Assembly (NCBI GenBank): GCA_045639325.1
Contig: JAZUCU010000043.1
Coordinates: 145,143 to 209,142 of the forward strand
DNA from: RGIG8244 sp045639325
Lineage (GTDB): Bacteria > Verrucomicrobiota > Lentisphaeria > Victivallales > UBA1829
DNA: 64,000 bases
Reading direction: 5' to 3'
A model generated the notes under the pieces. That model did not search any database. It saw only the letters and a list, made by a program, of their open reading frames with translations, and was not told the DNA's origin. The position numbers and the translations under genes are program-made. How positions within the stretch are numbered: position 1 is the stretch's first letter; every line of letters begins with the position of its first letter. This document shows positions 51,021 to 60,250 of this stretch, in pieces.

Positions 51021-53243
51021 ATGCTCAACTTTGAACTGTCTACTTTACAGCAGACTGCGATCCTCGCTCTCCAGCTGGGGATTATCATTTTTGTCGCAAA
51101 ATTCTGCGGCGACTTGACCAAAAAACTGAAAATGCCGTCCGTGCTTGGGGAAATTGCCGCCGGGGTCCTGATCGGCCCGTACGTGTTGGGCGCGATTCCG
51201 ATTCCGCTGCATGGTTTGGAACACGGCCTTTTCGGTTTTGTTGCCGATATGGGTGTATTTAAGACGGCTGGCGGTCAAATCCATGAACTGAATAATGTTA
51301 CATTCAGTATGTATCACTCCTCTCTCTATGCCATTGCCACATTGGGCTCCATTTTGCTGCTTTTCATCTCCGGTCTCGAAACCGATTTGCGCATGTTCTT
51401 CCGTTATTCTCTGGTGGGAACGCTGGTCGGTATCGGCGGGGTGATTTTCTCCTTCCTGTTCGGTGCTGGTCTTGGCGCCTATATGTTCAAAGTCGGCGTG
51501 ACGGACCCCCGCTGCATGTTCCTGGGTATCCTCTGTACTGCAACCTCTGTGGGTATCACAGCCCGTATTCTTTCTGAACGGAAAAAGATTGACTCTCCGG
51601 AAGGCGTGACCATTCTTGCCGCCGCGGTGATCGACGACGTTTTGGGTATCATCTGTCTTGCCATCGTTCTCGGTTTGACTGCAGCCATGAGCGCAGGCGG
51701 AGCGGAAACAGTTGCATGGGGCAAAATCGGTTTGATTGCCTTGAAATGTTTCGGTATCTGGCTTGGTGCGACTGTTCTCGGTTTGCTTGTGGCACGTCCC
51801 ATTGCTAAATTCCTGCACATCTACCGTTCCCCCTCTGTATTTGCGATTCTGGCATTCGGTCTCTCCCTGATTCTTGCAGGTCTGTTCGAACAGTCCGGAC
51901 TTGCCATGATCATCGGTGCTTACGTGATGGGTTTGAGCCTTTCCAAAACAGACGTTTCCTTTGCGATTCAGCATGCATTGCACCCGATTTACAACTTCCT
52001 CGTCCCCATCTTCTTTGTTGTGATGGGTATGCTGGTAGATATCCGCGTGTTTGCTGATGTTGACGTATTGAAGATGGGCTTGCTCTACTCTGTTCTGGCT
52101 GTGGTTGCCAAGATTGTCGGCTGCGCAATCCCTGCGTTGTTCATGAATTTCAATATGCGCGGTGCACTCCGTATCGGTATCGGTATGGTTCCCCGTGGTG
52201 AAGTTGCGTTGATCATCGCCAGTATCGGGGCATCCACCATGATGTTCCTCAACGGCAAACAGATTCCGATCCTTGATTCCAAACTGTTCGGTATTGCGAT
52301 TATCATGACTCTTGCGACAACGGTTGTTGCTCCGCCGCTTCTGGCTGCTGTGCTCAATGATAAGAAGGGTGTCCGCAAGGAAACACAGGATATGACCATC
52401 GTTCATACTCCGTTCCGTTTCCCCTCTGCCTATATTTCCGAACTGGTGCTGCAGCGCATGATTGAAATCTTCGAACAGGAAGAATACATGCTCTCCACGG
52501 TCGATAAAACTTCCGGTATTATCCAGATCCGTAAAGACAATCTTTCCTTTGCGCTTGTCCGTGAAGAAAATGACTTTATTTTCGAGTCCAACCCGTCTGA
52601 AGTTCCTTTCATCCATGCCATCATGTATGAAACATTCGTAGACCTTCACCAGACCATGGGCAAACTCAAAGATTTGAGCAGTCCGGCACAGGCCCAGAAG
52701 GAAATCTTCAATGCCACAGCCGCAGTTGCAGCCGAACAGGTCGCTGGCGACAACAAGAACAAAATCGCCTGCAGCATTATGGAAAAAGCGCTCTGCAAAG
52801 AAGCGATCATCATGAAGCTGAAAGCCACGACCAAAGAAGGCGTTATCAAAGAAATGCTGGATAAACTTGCCGAAAACTCCAAAGCAGTTATTGATAAAGA
52901 TAAATGCTATGAAGAAGTTCTGGAACGTGAAAAAATCATCACCACCTGTATGCAGAATGGTATCGCTCTGCCTCATGCCCGTACCGAAGGTGCTTCCGAC
53001 ATCGTTGCTGCCATCGGTTTGAATCCGGATGGTTACAACTTCGATTCCATGGACGGCAAACCGACCACCATCTTTATCCTCTGTCTCAGCGGTAAAGATT
53101 CCAGCGGTCCGCACATTGAATTTATTGCTGCTGCCACATCTCTGCTGGCAAAGGCTCCGGATGCTGAAGCATTGCTGAAGTCCAAGACGGTCGACGATGT
53201 TTACGCATTCTTCACCAAGAAAAACCCCAGAAAAGGAGCATAA
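51021..53243 (+). CDS. CPA2 cation:proton antiporter fused to a PTS EIIA (type 2) domain
   Basis: 740 aa. Residues 1 to about 440 form a multi-helix Na+/H+ (Kef/NapA-type) exchanger with LGEIAAGVLIGPYVLG, ARILSERKKIDSPEGV, DDVLGI (the ion-binding acidic pair) and GMVPRGEVALIIASIG. A soluble linker of about 150 aa follows. Residues 600-735 are a PTS EIIA/PtsN domain whose phosphorylatable His652 is in GIALPHARTEG, with the family FILCLSGKDSSGPHIEFIAAATSLL. The EIIA part suggests transport is controlled by phosphoryl transfer in place of a KTN/TrkA domain. Promoter and start (AGGTG upstream) are clear. Confidence 0.92.
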   Translation: MLNFELSTLQQTAILALQLGIIIFVAKFCGDLTKKLKMPSVLGEIAAGVLIGPYVLGAIPIPLHGLEHGLFGFVADMGVFKTAGGQIHELNNVTFSMYHSSLYAIATLGSILLLFISGLETDLRMFFRYSLVGTLVGIGGVIFSFLFGAGLGAYMFKVGVTDPRCMFLGILCTATSVGITARILSERKKIDSPEGVTILAAAVIDDVLGIICLAIVLGLTAAMSAGGAETVAWGKIGLIALKCFGIWLGATVLGLLVARPIAKFLHIYRSPSVFAILAFGLSLILAGLFEQSGLAMIIGAYVMGLSLSKTDVSFAIQHALHPIYNFLVPIFFVVMGMLVDIRVFADVDVLKMGLLYSVLAVVAKIVGCAIPALFMNFNMRGALRIGIGMVPRGEVALIIASIGASTMMFLNGKQIPILDSKLFGIAIIMTLATTVVAPPLLAAVLNDKKGVRKETQDMTIVHTPFRFPSAYISELVLQRMIEIFEQEEYMLSTVDKTSGIIQIRKDNLSFALVREENDFIFESNPSEVPFIHAIMYETFVDLHQTMGKLKDLSSPAQAQKEIFNATAAVAAEQVAGDNKNKIACSIMEKALCKEAIIMKLKATTKEGVIKEMLDKLAENSKAVIDKDKCYEEVLEREKIITTCMQNGIALPHARTEGASDIVAAIGLNPDGYNFDSMDGKPTTIFILCLSGKDSSGPHIEFIAAATSLLAKAPDAEALLKSKTVDDVYAFFTKKNPRKGA

Positions 53244-53249
53244 TCAATC

Positions 53250-54023
53250 ATGGCATCCCTGAAAGAACTTAATGCATATCTCGATTCTCTTCTTGATTTG
53301 CCGCGTTACGCCGCCGATGCGTCCAATAATGGACTTCAATTCCAGGGCGCAGACAAAGTGGAAAAAGCAGTTTTTGCAGTGGATGCCTGCGAAGCAGTGT
53401 TTCATGCCGCTGCGGATCTGGATGCCGATTTTATTTTCGTGCATCACGGAATTTCCTGGGGACCCGGCATCAAACGGATTCAGGACATTATGGCAAAGCG
53501 TATTACACTTCTCGCCGCCAACGGGATGTCGCTCTACGCTGCCCATCTGCCGCTGGATGCCAATGACACTATCGGACACAATGCCTTGCTGGCAAAAATG
53601 ATGAAGTTGAAAAACGTATCGCCGTTCGGAACCTATTGCGGTTTGAAGATCGGGTTCCACGGGGATCTGTCCAAGGCGATGACCATGGAACAACTGGCGG
53701 TTGTGCTGGATAAAAATCTGGCATCCACCGGCGATTTTCAGATGATCGGCGAGCCGGATAAAAAAGTCAAACATCCCGCTGTCATTTCCGGCGGCGGTGC
53801 CTGGCCGGATGTATTTACGGAAGCCATCCGTGACGGCGTTGACTGTCTGGTGACCGGTGAATTGACGCATCAATCCTACCATTACGCGGAAGAAGCGGGA
53901 GTGCAGGTTTTGACACTTGGCCATTACCGTTCGGAAACACCGGGTGTGCTGGCAGTCATGAATAAAGTGCAGGAAACATTCAAAATCAAATGCGACTTTA
54001 TTGATTGTCCCACAGGTTTATAA
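53250..54023 (+). CDS. Nif3-like dinuclear metal-centre protein (GTP cyclohydrolase I type 2 family)
   Basis: 257 aa of the DUF34/NIF3 family, ring-shaped hexamers with two metals. Ligand motifs visible: FVHHGISWGP (His-His), AAHLPLDANDTIGHNALL and GELTHQSYHYAEEAGVQVLTLGHYRSET. The function of the family is unsettled. Starts 6 nt after the antiporter gene and ends just before the membrane protein gene, so it is probably co-transcribed. Confidence 0.92.
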   Translation: MASLKELNAYLDSLLDLPRYAADASNNGLQFQGADKVEKAVFAVDACEAVFHAAADLDADFIFVHHGISWGPGIKRIQDIMAKRITLLAANGMSLYAAHLPLDANDTIGHNALLAKMMKLKNVSPFGTYCGLKIGFHGDLSKAMTMEQLAVVLDKNLASTGDFQMIGEPDKKVKHPAVISGGGAWPDVFTEAIRDGVDCLVTGELTHQSYHYAEEAGVQVLTLGHYRSETPGVLAVMNKVQETFKIKCDFIDCPTGL

Positions 54024-54025
54024 GA

Positions 54026-55783
54026 ATGAATACTGTGTTTGAAAAATATCAACGTTATTTTCCGGCGGCAAGTCTTTTTGCCGCCGTTTTTCTCTGGTTC
54101 ATTATTGCCTGGTGCGGCGGAATTATTTCCGGTAACGGCGTCTGGATCAATGATGAAGGCAACCGCATGCTGGCGATCGAAGCCTTTGCGGAAAATAACG
54201 GATATGTGCGGGATCCCATCCCCGGAGTCAGCGGTGTCGGCGTCAACAGTTATTGTCCGCAAAGTTATTTTGTGCGTTCGCCGGAGAATGGCAGAATCAT
54301 CAGTGCCTATCCGGAAAATTTCCCCCGGATGATGTCTTATCTTTACCGGCTGGGCGGATTCCCCCTTGTCCGGTGCGCTGTGATTCTTGCCGGCTTGTTA
54401 TGCGTATTTATCATCTGGCGGATTGCGGTATCACTCCAGTTATCCATTGGTCAGCAATGTCTTGTGATCGCGGTTGCTGCCATGGGGACGCCGCTTTTAT
54501 TTTACTCCATGACCATGTTCGAACTTTCCCTGACGGCGGCAGTGATTGCGCTTTCCATTCTGCCATTACTGGAATTGTTTCAGGGGAAAAATGGTGTGTC
54601 AGTCAAACGGATCCGCTGTGCCGGATATGCGGGATTCCTTGTTGGAATTTCCCTGTTTTTGCGGGAAGAAGGGTATGTGATTGCGATCGCAACGGTGCTC
54701 GCTCTGCTTTTCTGCCGCATCAAATGGCAGTATGTTGTGACCTATGCGGCGGCATTTCTTGTCCCGATGGCGGTGCTGTGGCTGATCAATTACCGGCAGT
54801 GTGAGGATGTATTCGGACTGCACAATCTTGTCTATCAGTCTTTCAGCGGGGAAACGCCGTTTTCTCTCAAAGATAAATGGGATTCCGTTTATTATTTCCT
54901 TATCCAGCCGAACTTCTCCGGCATTGCGGCATGGATTATCGGAATTATCTGCATCGCTGCACCCTTCAGCGGATTTCTGCCGGATAAAGATAAATTTTCC
55001 CTTGCAAAAAATGTGATTCTGATTTTGCTGGGCGTGATTGCCATCATCAATCTCGGTACATTGCATCCCTGTGATATGGGGGCTGCGCTCCAGTATCAGT
55101 CTCTCTGCGGGACGGCACTTTTTGTGCTGCTGCCCTGCCTGTTCTTCCGGGATTTTTACACGGCAGGAAAACGCAGACTCTTTTTCCTCTGGCTGTTGAC
55201 TGCTTTAAGTATCGGCGGGATCACGTTATGTTTGAAATTCCAGAACCGGGGAATCTTCTTCGGGCCGCGTCATTACCTGATTCTCATTCCGCTGATGACG
55301 GTCCCTGCAATGGCTCTGTTTCAGGATGAATTCAGCAAAGACTCCCGTTTCCGCAAAGGCATTTTTCTGTTGATCTTTTTCTGTGCTGTTGCATCCCAAT
55401 TGAGCGGCTTGAGTCTGCTGCTGGAAAGGAAAAAAGTCAGCACCCGTACGGTCAATTTCTGTACCGCATTGGAGACTCCGCTTATTATCAGCGATGTGTT
55501 TTTTGTGCCGGAAGAACTTGCCGGACTTCCGCGATCGACACAGGTTTTATTCCTCAACGGTCAGGAGGTTGGTATCCGGTTTGTGACGGCGTACGCAGAT
55601 AAGAACAAGTTCCGTCAGATTTATCTTTTGACTTCGGACAAATTCACCATGTTCCCGCAGGAGAAACCGTTGGGAATGCAGTTGATGAAATATTGGAAGA
55701 TCGACCCGCGGGCGCAGCGTCTGTTCATCTCAAAAAATACGGGAATGATGTCATTGCGTCTGCATAAACTGGAGCGCAGATAA
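54026..55783 (+). CDS. Polytopic membrane protein, GT-C glycosyltransferase-like
   Basis: 585 aa from the ATG at 54026. About ten to twelve hydrophobic segments are visible (for example SLFAAVFLWFIIAWCGGII, FPLVRCAVILAGLLCVFII, VVTYAAAFLVPMAVLWLI). A first extracytoplasmic loop carries acidic residues (INDEGNRMLAIEAFAENNGY), the pattern of GT-C lipid-linked sugar transferases. The C-terminal 150 aa are soluble. No confident family; a polyprenyl-phosphate-sugar-dependent transferase is the best guess. Confidence 0.65.
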   Translation: MNTVFEKYQRYFPAASLFAAVFLWFIIAWCGGIISGNGVWINDEGNRMLAIEAFAENNGYVRDPIPGVSGVGVNSYCPQSYFVRSPENGRIISAYPENFPRMMSYLYRLGGFPLVRCAVILAGLLCVFIIWRIAVSLQLSIGQQCLVIAVAAMGTPLLFYSMTMFELSLTAAVIALSILPLLELFQGKNGVSVKRIRCAGYAGFLVGISLFLREEGYVIAIATVLALLFCRIKWQYVVTYAAAFLVPMAVLWLINYRQCEDVFGLHNLVYQSFSGETPFSLKDKWDSVYYFLIQPNFSGIAAWIIGIICIAAPFSGFLPDKDKFSLAKNVILILLGVIAIINLGTLHPCDMGAALQYQSLCGTALFVLLPCLFFRDFYTAGKRRLFFLWLLTALSIGGITLCLKFQNRGIFFGPRHYLILIPLMTVPAMALFQDEFSKDSRFRKGIFLLIFFCAVASQLSGLSLLLERKKVSTRTVNFCTALETPLIISDVFFVPEELAGLPRSTQVLFLNGQEVGIRFVTAYADKNKFRQIYLLTSDKFTMFPQEKPLGMQLMKYWKIDPRAQRLFISKNTGMMSLRLHKLERR

Positions 55784-55862
55784 AATTGTCTGCAATAAAA
55801 TGCGTGTTGAAAACGTTATATTGTCATAGAATCACACAATAAAAGAAAGGAATGAATGGGCT

Positions 55863-57188
55863 ATGAAAAAATTATTACCTGTTCTGATTATCATTGTCAT
55901 TGCCGTACTGGCTTTTATCTTCGGTAAACCTCTTTGGAATAAGTTCTTCAGTGAGAAAATGATTGTTCTCTATACCGAACAGCCTGTGTTGAAGACCAAT
56001 CTTTGCAAATACATTGAATCCACCGGTACGGTTGAGCCGGAAGAATTGGTGAATGTGGGCGCTCAGATCGGCGGTATGGTCATCCGTTTCGGTCCGGATA
56101 CAAAGGGGAAAGCCGTGGATTACGGATCCCGTGTGAAAGCGGGCGGCATTCTGGCGCAGATCGATGACTCCCTTTATCTTGCGGAACGGGATATTGCCAA
56201 AGCTAATTGCGAACAGGGCAAGGCTGCCATCGCCAGCGCGCAGGCAAGTCAGGAAGAAGCACAGTCCCATTACAATTTGACGAAGGCCGAATGGGAACGT
56301 ACCGATCACCTTTTTGATCAGGGCGTCGCAACAAAAAGCGAACGTGACAATGCTTTCTCCGCCTACGAAAAAGCAAAAGCGGCTCTTGCATTGAACAAAG
56401 CAAAACTCATGCAGGCAAAAGCGCAGTTGACCGCATACAATGCCCAGTTGTCAAAAGCCGAACGCAACCTTGGCTATTGCGTCATTACATCCCCCGTGGA
56501 TGGCGTGATTATCGACCGCCGCGTGAATATCGGGCAGACGGTCAATGCCAGCATGAATGCGCCCAGTCTGTTTCTGATTGCAAAAGATTTGCGCAAAATG
56601 CAGGTGTGGGTCTCTGTCAACGAAGCCGACGTGGGTGTGATCCGCTCCGGTCAGCGTGCCGAATTTACGGTCGATGCATTCCCGGACAGAGTGTTTCAGG
56701 GCGTCGTCAAAAAAATCCGCCTCAATGCCACCATGTCCCAGAACGTTGTGACCTTTGTTGTGGAAATCGATACGGATAATGCGGATGAAACCTTGCTGCC
56801 TTATCTTACTGCCAATGTCAAATTTATTCTTGCTGAACGCAAAAACGTCACAGCCGTTCCCAATGCGGCATTCCGTTTTACTCCCGGCGGTGCTCTGGCA
56901 TCCAAAGCTCCGGTTCCGGGTAAGGGCCAGCGTCTGCTCTGGGTGAAAGAAAAAGATAAGAAAACATTGCGTCCGATTCTTGTCCGTACCGGTTTGAATG
57001 ACGGGTCCCGCACGGAAGTTCTGGAAGGCGATATTCAGCCTGGTATGATGGCAGTCACCGGCAGCCGTGTTGTCTCGGAACGTCAGTTGAAAGGCAAGGG
57101 CAAAGGACCCGGCAATGCAAACAGCACCAATCCGTTCCTGCCGCAGATGCCGAAACGGAATAATAATACCGACCGGAGAAAAAAATAA
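55863..57188 (+). CDS. Periplasmic adaptor (MacA/HlyD type) of an ABC exporter
   Basis: 441 aa. An N-terminal membrane anchor (LLPVLIIIVIAVLAFIFGKPLW), then a lipoyl half-domain (VGAQIGGMVIRFG), a long alpha-hairpin (residues 115-200, Ala/Gln/Lys-rich), the second lipoyl half (CVITSPVDGVIIDRRVNIGQTV) and a beta-barrel domain. The Lys/Asn-rich C-terminus is variable. It links the inner-membrane MacB-type transporter to a TolC-like channel, which is not encoded nearby. Its stop overlaps the ATPase start (TAATG). Confidence 0.93.
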   Translation: MKKLLPVLIIIVIAVLAFIFGKPLWNKFFSEKMIVLYTEQPVLKTNLCKYIESTGTVEPEELVNVGAQIGGMVIRFGPDTKGKAVDYGSRVKAGGILAQIDDSLYLAERDIAKANCEQGKAAIASAQASQEEAQSHYNLTKAEWERTDHLFDQGVATKSERDNAFSAYEKAKAALALNKAKLMQAKAQLTAYNAQLSKAERNLGYCVITSPVDGVIIDRRVNIGQTVNASMNAPSLFLIAKDLRKMQVWVSVNEADVGVIRSGQRAEFTVDAFPDRVFQGVVKKIRLNATMSQNVVTFVVEIDTDNADETLLPYLTANVKFILAERKNVTAVPNAAFRFTPGGALASKAPVPGKGQRLLWVKEKDKKTLRPILVRTGLNDGSRTEVLEGDIQPGMMAVTGSRVVSERQLKGKGKGPGNANSTNPFLPQMPKRNNNTDRRKK

Positions 57189-57904
57189 TGGCACCGGAAC
57201 GTAAACTTATTGAACTGGAAAACATCGGCAAAGTATACCATGTGGGCGAAATGGATGTGCCTGTTCTGCGGAACATCACAATGCAGATCGAACGCGGCGA
57301 ATACGTTGCCCTGATGGGGGCGTCCGGATCGGGCAAAAGTACGCTGATGAACATCCTCGGCTGCCTTGACCGTCCCACGTCCGGCAAATATTATCTTGAC
57401 GGGCAGGAAGTCGGATCATTGAACGGTGATGCCCGGGCATTGGTACGGAATAAAAAGATTGGCTTTGTTTTCCAGAGTTTCAATCTGCTTGCCCGTACGA
57501 CAGCTCTCGATAATGTGATCATGCCGCTCTCTTATACCAATTCCAAATTATCTGCCAAAGAAGCCCGGAAACGGGGCATGGAGATTCTGGAACGGGTCGG
57601 GCTGGGTGACCGCATGAAACACTTCCCCTCTCAGCTTTCCGGCGGTCAGCAGCAGCGTGTGGCGATTGCACGGGCCTTGATCAACCGTCCGCCGGTTCTT
57701 TTTGCGGACGAGCCGACGGGTAACCTGGACTCCAAGACCAGTGTGGATGTGATGAACATGTTCGAAGAATTGCATAAGGAAGGAATCACCATGATTCTGG
57801 TCACCCACTCTGCGGAAGTTGCAAAATGTGCAAAGCGCACCATTCAGATTCGTGACGGCGAGATCATCAAAGGCATTTTCGGTGAGGAGGAAAAAGCATT
57901 ATGA
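57188..57904 (+). CDS. ABC transporter ATP-binding protein (MacB/LolD type)
   Basis: 238 aa. Walker A GASGSGKST near residue 43, Q-loop, signature LSGGQQQRVAIARAL, Walker B PVLFADEPTGNLDS and switch His in LVTHSAEV. Sequence type is that of the MacB/LolD/FtsE branch. The permease is a separate protein here rather than fused. Start and stop both overlap neighbours (TAATG and ATGA). Confidence 0.96.
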   Translation: MAPERKLIELENIGKVYHVGEMDVPVLRNITMQIERGEYVALMGASGSGKSTLMNILGCLDRPTSGKYYLDGQEVGSLNGDARALVRNKKIGFVFQSFNLLARTTALDNVIMPLSYTNSKLSAKEARKRGMEILERVGLGDRMKHFPSQLSGGQQQRVAIARALINRPPVLFADEPTGNLDSKTSVDVMNMFEELHKEGITMILVTHSAEVAKCAKRTIQIRDGEIIKGIFGEEEKAL

Positions 57905-59262
57905 CATTAGGTTCTACTATTACCGGATCTTTCCGTGCATTGCGCCGGAATCCCACACGGGCTTTGCTGACAACATTAGGTATTGTGATCGGGATTGCTG
58001 CCGTGATTACCATGATGGAAATCGGGAACGGTTCCGCAACGGCAATGAAACGTAATCTGGAAAGCATGGGGGCAACCACATTGGTCGTGATTCCCGGTAC
58101 TCCCCGCCGCCCCGGAAGTGTGTCGCAGGGGAAGGGTACTGCCGTATCTCTCACGCCCGATGACTGCCGTGCGATCCGTCAGGATTGTGCCAATGTTTCC
58201 TATGTTGCGCCGATCGTCAACGCCAACGGTTTGCAATTGGTTTATGCAGGGAAAAACTGGACGCCCCGTCAAACGGTCGGCACCGGCCCTGACTATTTTG
58301 ATATCCGAGACTGGCAAGTGGAGCAGGGCAGAATTTTTACGGAAGAGGAAGTGAATTCCCGCGCCCGTGTCTGCGTTGTCGGCAGTTCTATTGTGAAAGA
58401 ACTTTTCGGCGGAGAAAGCCCGATCGATTGCACCATCCGTATTAAAAACGTCACCTTTACCGTCATCGGCGTGCTGAAAACAAAAGGTGCCAATATGATG
58501 GGGATGGACGAAGACGATGTGGTGATCGCTCCCTGGACAACGGTCCGTTTACGCATCACCGGATTGAAGACCGGAACTGCTACCAATACCACCAGTACGG
58601 CATCCACTCTGCCCAGCGATCTGTACCCCGGAACCGGTGTGGCTTTTTATCCCGAACAGGCGGATAATCTGGATAAAGATACTTTGCTTGTTCCCAAATT
58701 CACCCAGATCGACCAGATCATGCTCAATGCCGTCGATTCATCCAAAGTCATGACGGCACAGATGGAAGTCACCGCATTGCTGCGTGACCGTCACCGTTTG
58801 AAAGAGGATCAGGAAAACGATTTCTGGATTCGCAACACCGCTGCATTCATGCAGACCTTGTCAAGCACTACAACCTTGATGAGTAATCTGCTGCTGGTCG
58901 TTGCGTTGATTTCGCTCATTGTCGGCGGGGTCGGGATCATGAATATCATGCTCGTTTCTGTGACGGAACGGACCCGTGAAATCGGCTTGCGTATGGCAGT
59001 CGGTGCCAGATCCCGTGACATTCTGCAGCAATTCCTGACGGAATCCATTATTCTGTGTGCCGCAGGGGGGATTACGGGAATCATCCTTGGTCATGGTGCT
59101 GCATTATTGGTGAATCTGTATTTGAAATGGCCGGTGGAATCCAGTCCGGCAGTTGTCGCGGCGGCATTTTTGGTTTCCGCCGCAGTCGGGATCATTTTCG
59201 GATTCTACCCCGCATGGAAGGCATCCCGCCTTGACCCGATCGAAGCCTTGCGCTACGAATAA
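57901..59262 (+). CDS. ABC transporter permease (MacB/FtsX type)
   Basis: 453 aa. First membrane helix LTTLGIVIGIAAVITMMEIG near residue 20, a large extracytoplasmic MacB_PCD domain (about 45-310), and three C-terminal helices with the FtsX signature GGVGIMNIMLVSVTERTREIGLRMAVGA. With the two upstream genes it forms a complete MacA-MacB-like tripartite exporter lacking the outer-membrane channel; substrates may be peptides, lipoproteins or toxins. Convergent with the AraC gene, only 5 nt apart. Confidence 0.95.
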   Translation: MTLGSTITGSFRALRRNPTRALLTTLGIVIGIAAVITMMEIGNGSATAMKRNLESMGATTLVVIPGTPRRPGSVSQGKGTAVSLTPDDCRAIRQDCANVSYVAPIVNANGLQLVYAGKNWTPRQTVGTGPDYFDIRDWQVEQGRIFTEEEVNSRARVCVVGSSIVKELFGGESPIDCTIRIKNVTFTVIGVLKTKGANMMGMDEDDVVIAPWTTVRLRITGLKTGTATNTTSTASTLPSDLYPGTGVAFYPEQADNLDKDTLLVPKFTQIDQIMLNAVDSSKVMTAQMEVTALLRDRHRLKEDQENDFWIRNTAAFMQTLSSTTTLMSNLLLVVALISLIVGGVGIMNIMLVSVTERTREIGLRMAVGARSRDILQQFLTESIILCAAGGITGIILGHGAALLVNLYLKWPVESSPAVVAAAFLVSAAVGIIFGFYPAWKASRLDPIEALRYE

Positions 59263-59267
59263 ATGTT

Positions 59268-60167
59268 TTATTCCCCGTTTTTCTTCCGCAGCAGTTTGCG
59301 GTGATGAAGCGGGGAATGTTTCATTGCCTGTTTGAATGCCCGGCTGAATGTAAACTGGTCTTTATACCCGCAGCGGATTGCAATTTCCGCAATGGAAGTT
59401 TCCGTGTGCTCCAATAATTCTACCGCCAGTTGAAGACGCAGCCGGGCGATTAATTTTCCGGGCGTCAAACCGGTATCGGCTTTATGAAATTGACGCCGCA
59501 CAGTCTCCGGCGTGATCCCGAAAACATCGGCAAGGGATTTGAGAGAAAGCGGCTGTTCAAAATGATTGCGGATATAATTGCAGAGATTGGCAAACAGGTC
59601 TTTCTGTTCCCGTTCGCCGGATAAGATTTGTTGTACTTTCCGCCGTTGATTCAGCAAAATTTCCAGCAGAGAAAAAACGCATTGTTCCGGCGGAAATTCC
59701 GGTGTTGTTCCCGAGGCCCGGATCAATGTTTTCAAGCTGGCTATATCGTTTTCGTCCGGCGTCAGCAGATGATTTTTCAGCGAAAGAAACGAGGAATAAT
59801 TCCGTTTCCGTTCGGTGAAACTGATGGCAAGGAAGGCATATTCGCTGCGTTCACATTCCAATTTTGTGGAGTGAAATTGAAAGGGAAAAAGACAAATCAT
59901 ATCCCCCTTTTTCATGGGGATCTGCAATCCGTCAACCGTCATGGTACATTCGCCGGAAAGAATGATTTTGAGAATCATGCGTTGATGAATGGACGTATCG
60001 GAGCAATTCAGCGTTTTGGATGACTTCCACACAATAATATTTTCCGGCATAAAATCAAAGTCCGCACTGATGCCGCCTGAAAAATAGGAATTCTGCATTC
60101 CGGTATGTTTTTCAGTAAATAATTTGTCAATGTGTGTTATTGCTATATTTTTATTCTTTTTTGTCAT
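59268..60167 (-). CDS. AraC family transcriptional regulator
   Basis: 299 aa. An N-terminal cupin-like sensing domain (KIILSGECTMTVDGLQIPMKKGDMICLFPFQFH) is followed by a C-terminal double helix-turn-helix with PLSLKSLADVFGITPETVRRQFHK and TSIAEIAIRCGYKDQFTFSRAFKQAMKHSP. It diverges from the Fe-S protein gene at 60251, so it most likely controls that gene and itself. The inducing sugar or metabolite is unknown. Confidence 0.93.
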   Translation of the reverse strand: MTKKNKNIAITHIDKLFTEKHTGMQNSYFSGGISADFDFMPENIIVWKSSKTLNCSDTSIHQRMILKIILSGECTMTVDGLQIPMKKGDMICLFPFQFHSTKLECERSEYAFLAISFTERKRNYSSFLSLKNHLLTPDENDIASLKTLIRASGTTPEFPPEQCVFSLLEILLNQRRKVQQILSGEREQKDLFANLCNYIRNHFEQPLSLKSLADVFGITPETVRRQFHKADTGLTPGKLIARLRLQLAVELLEHTETSIAEIAIRCGYKDQFTFSRAFKQAMKHSPLHHRKLLRKKNGE

Positions 60168-60192
60168 TTTCTTTTATCCGTTTCTGTGATAT

Positions 60193-60221
60193 AATATAGC
60201 ATGTTGATAGAAAAAATACAA
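60193..60221 (-). promoter_or_regulatory. Candidate sigma-70 promoter of the AraC gene
   Basis: Minus strand -35 TTGTAT (60221-60216), 17-nt spacer, -10 TATATT (60198-60193). It overlaps a plus-strand TATAAT (60190-60195) that may serve the divergent gene but lacks a good -35, as expected for an activator-dependent promoter. Confidence 0.5.
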
Positions 60222-60250
60222 TTCAAAAAGCAAACAAAGGAAAAAATATT

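Noticed and set aside
51045..53114. 689-aa minus-strand open frame opposite the antiporter
   Set aside because: Antisense shadow of a strongly supported gene; Cys/His/Thr-rich composition without motifs.
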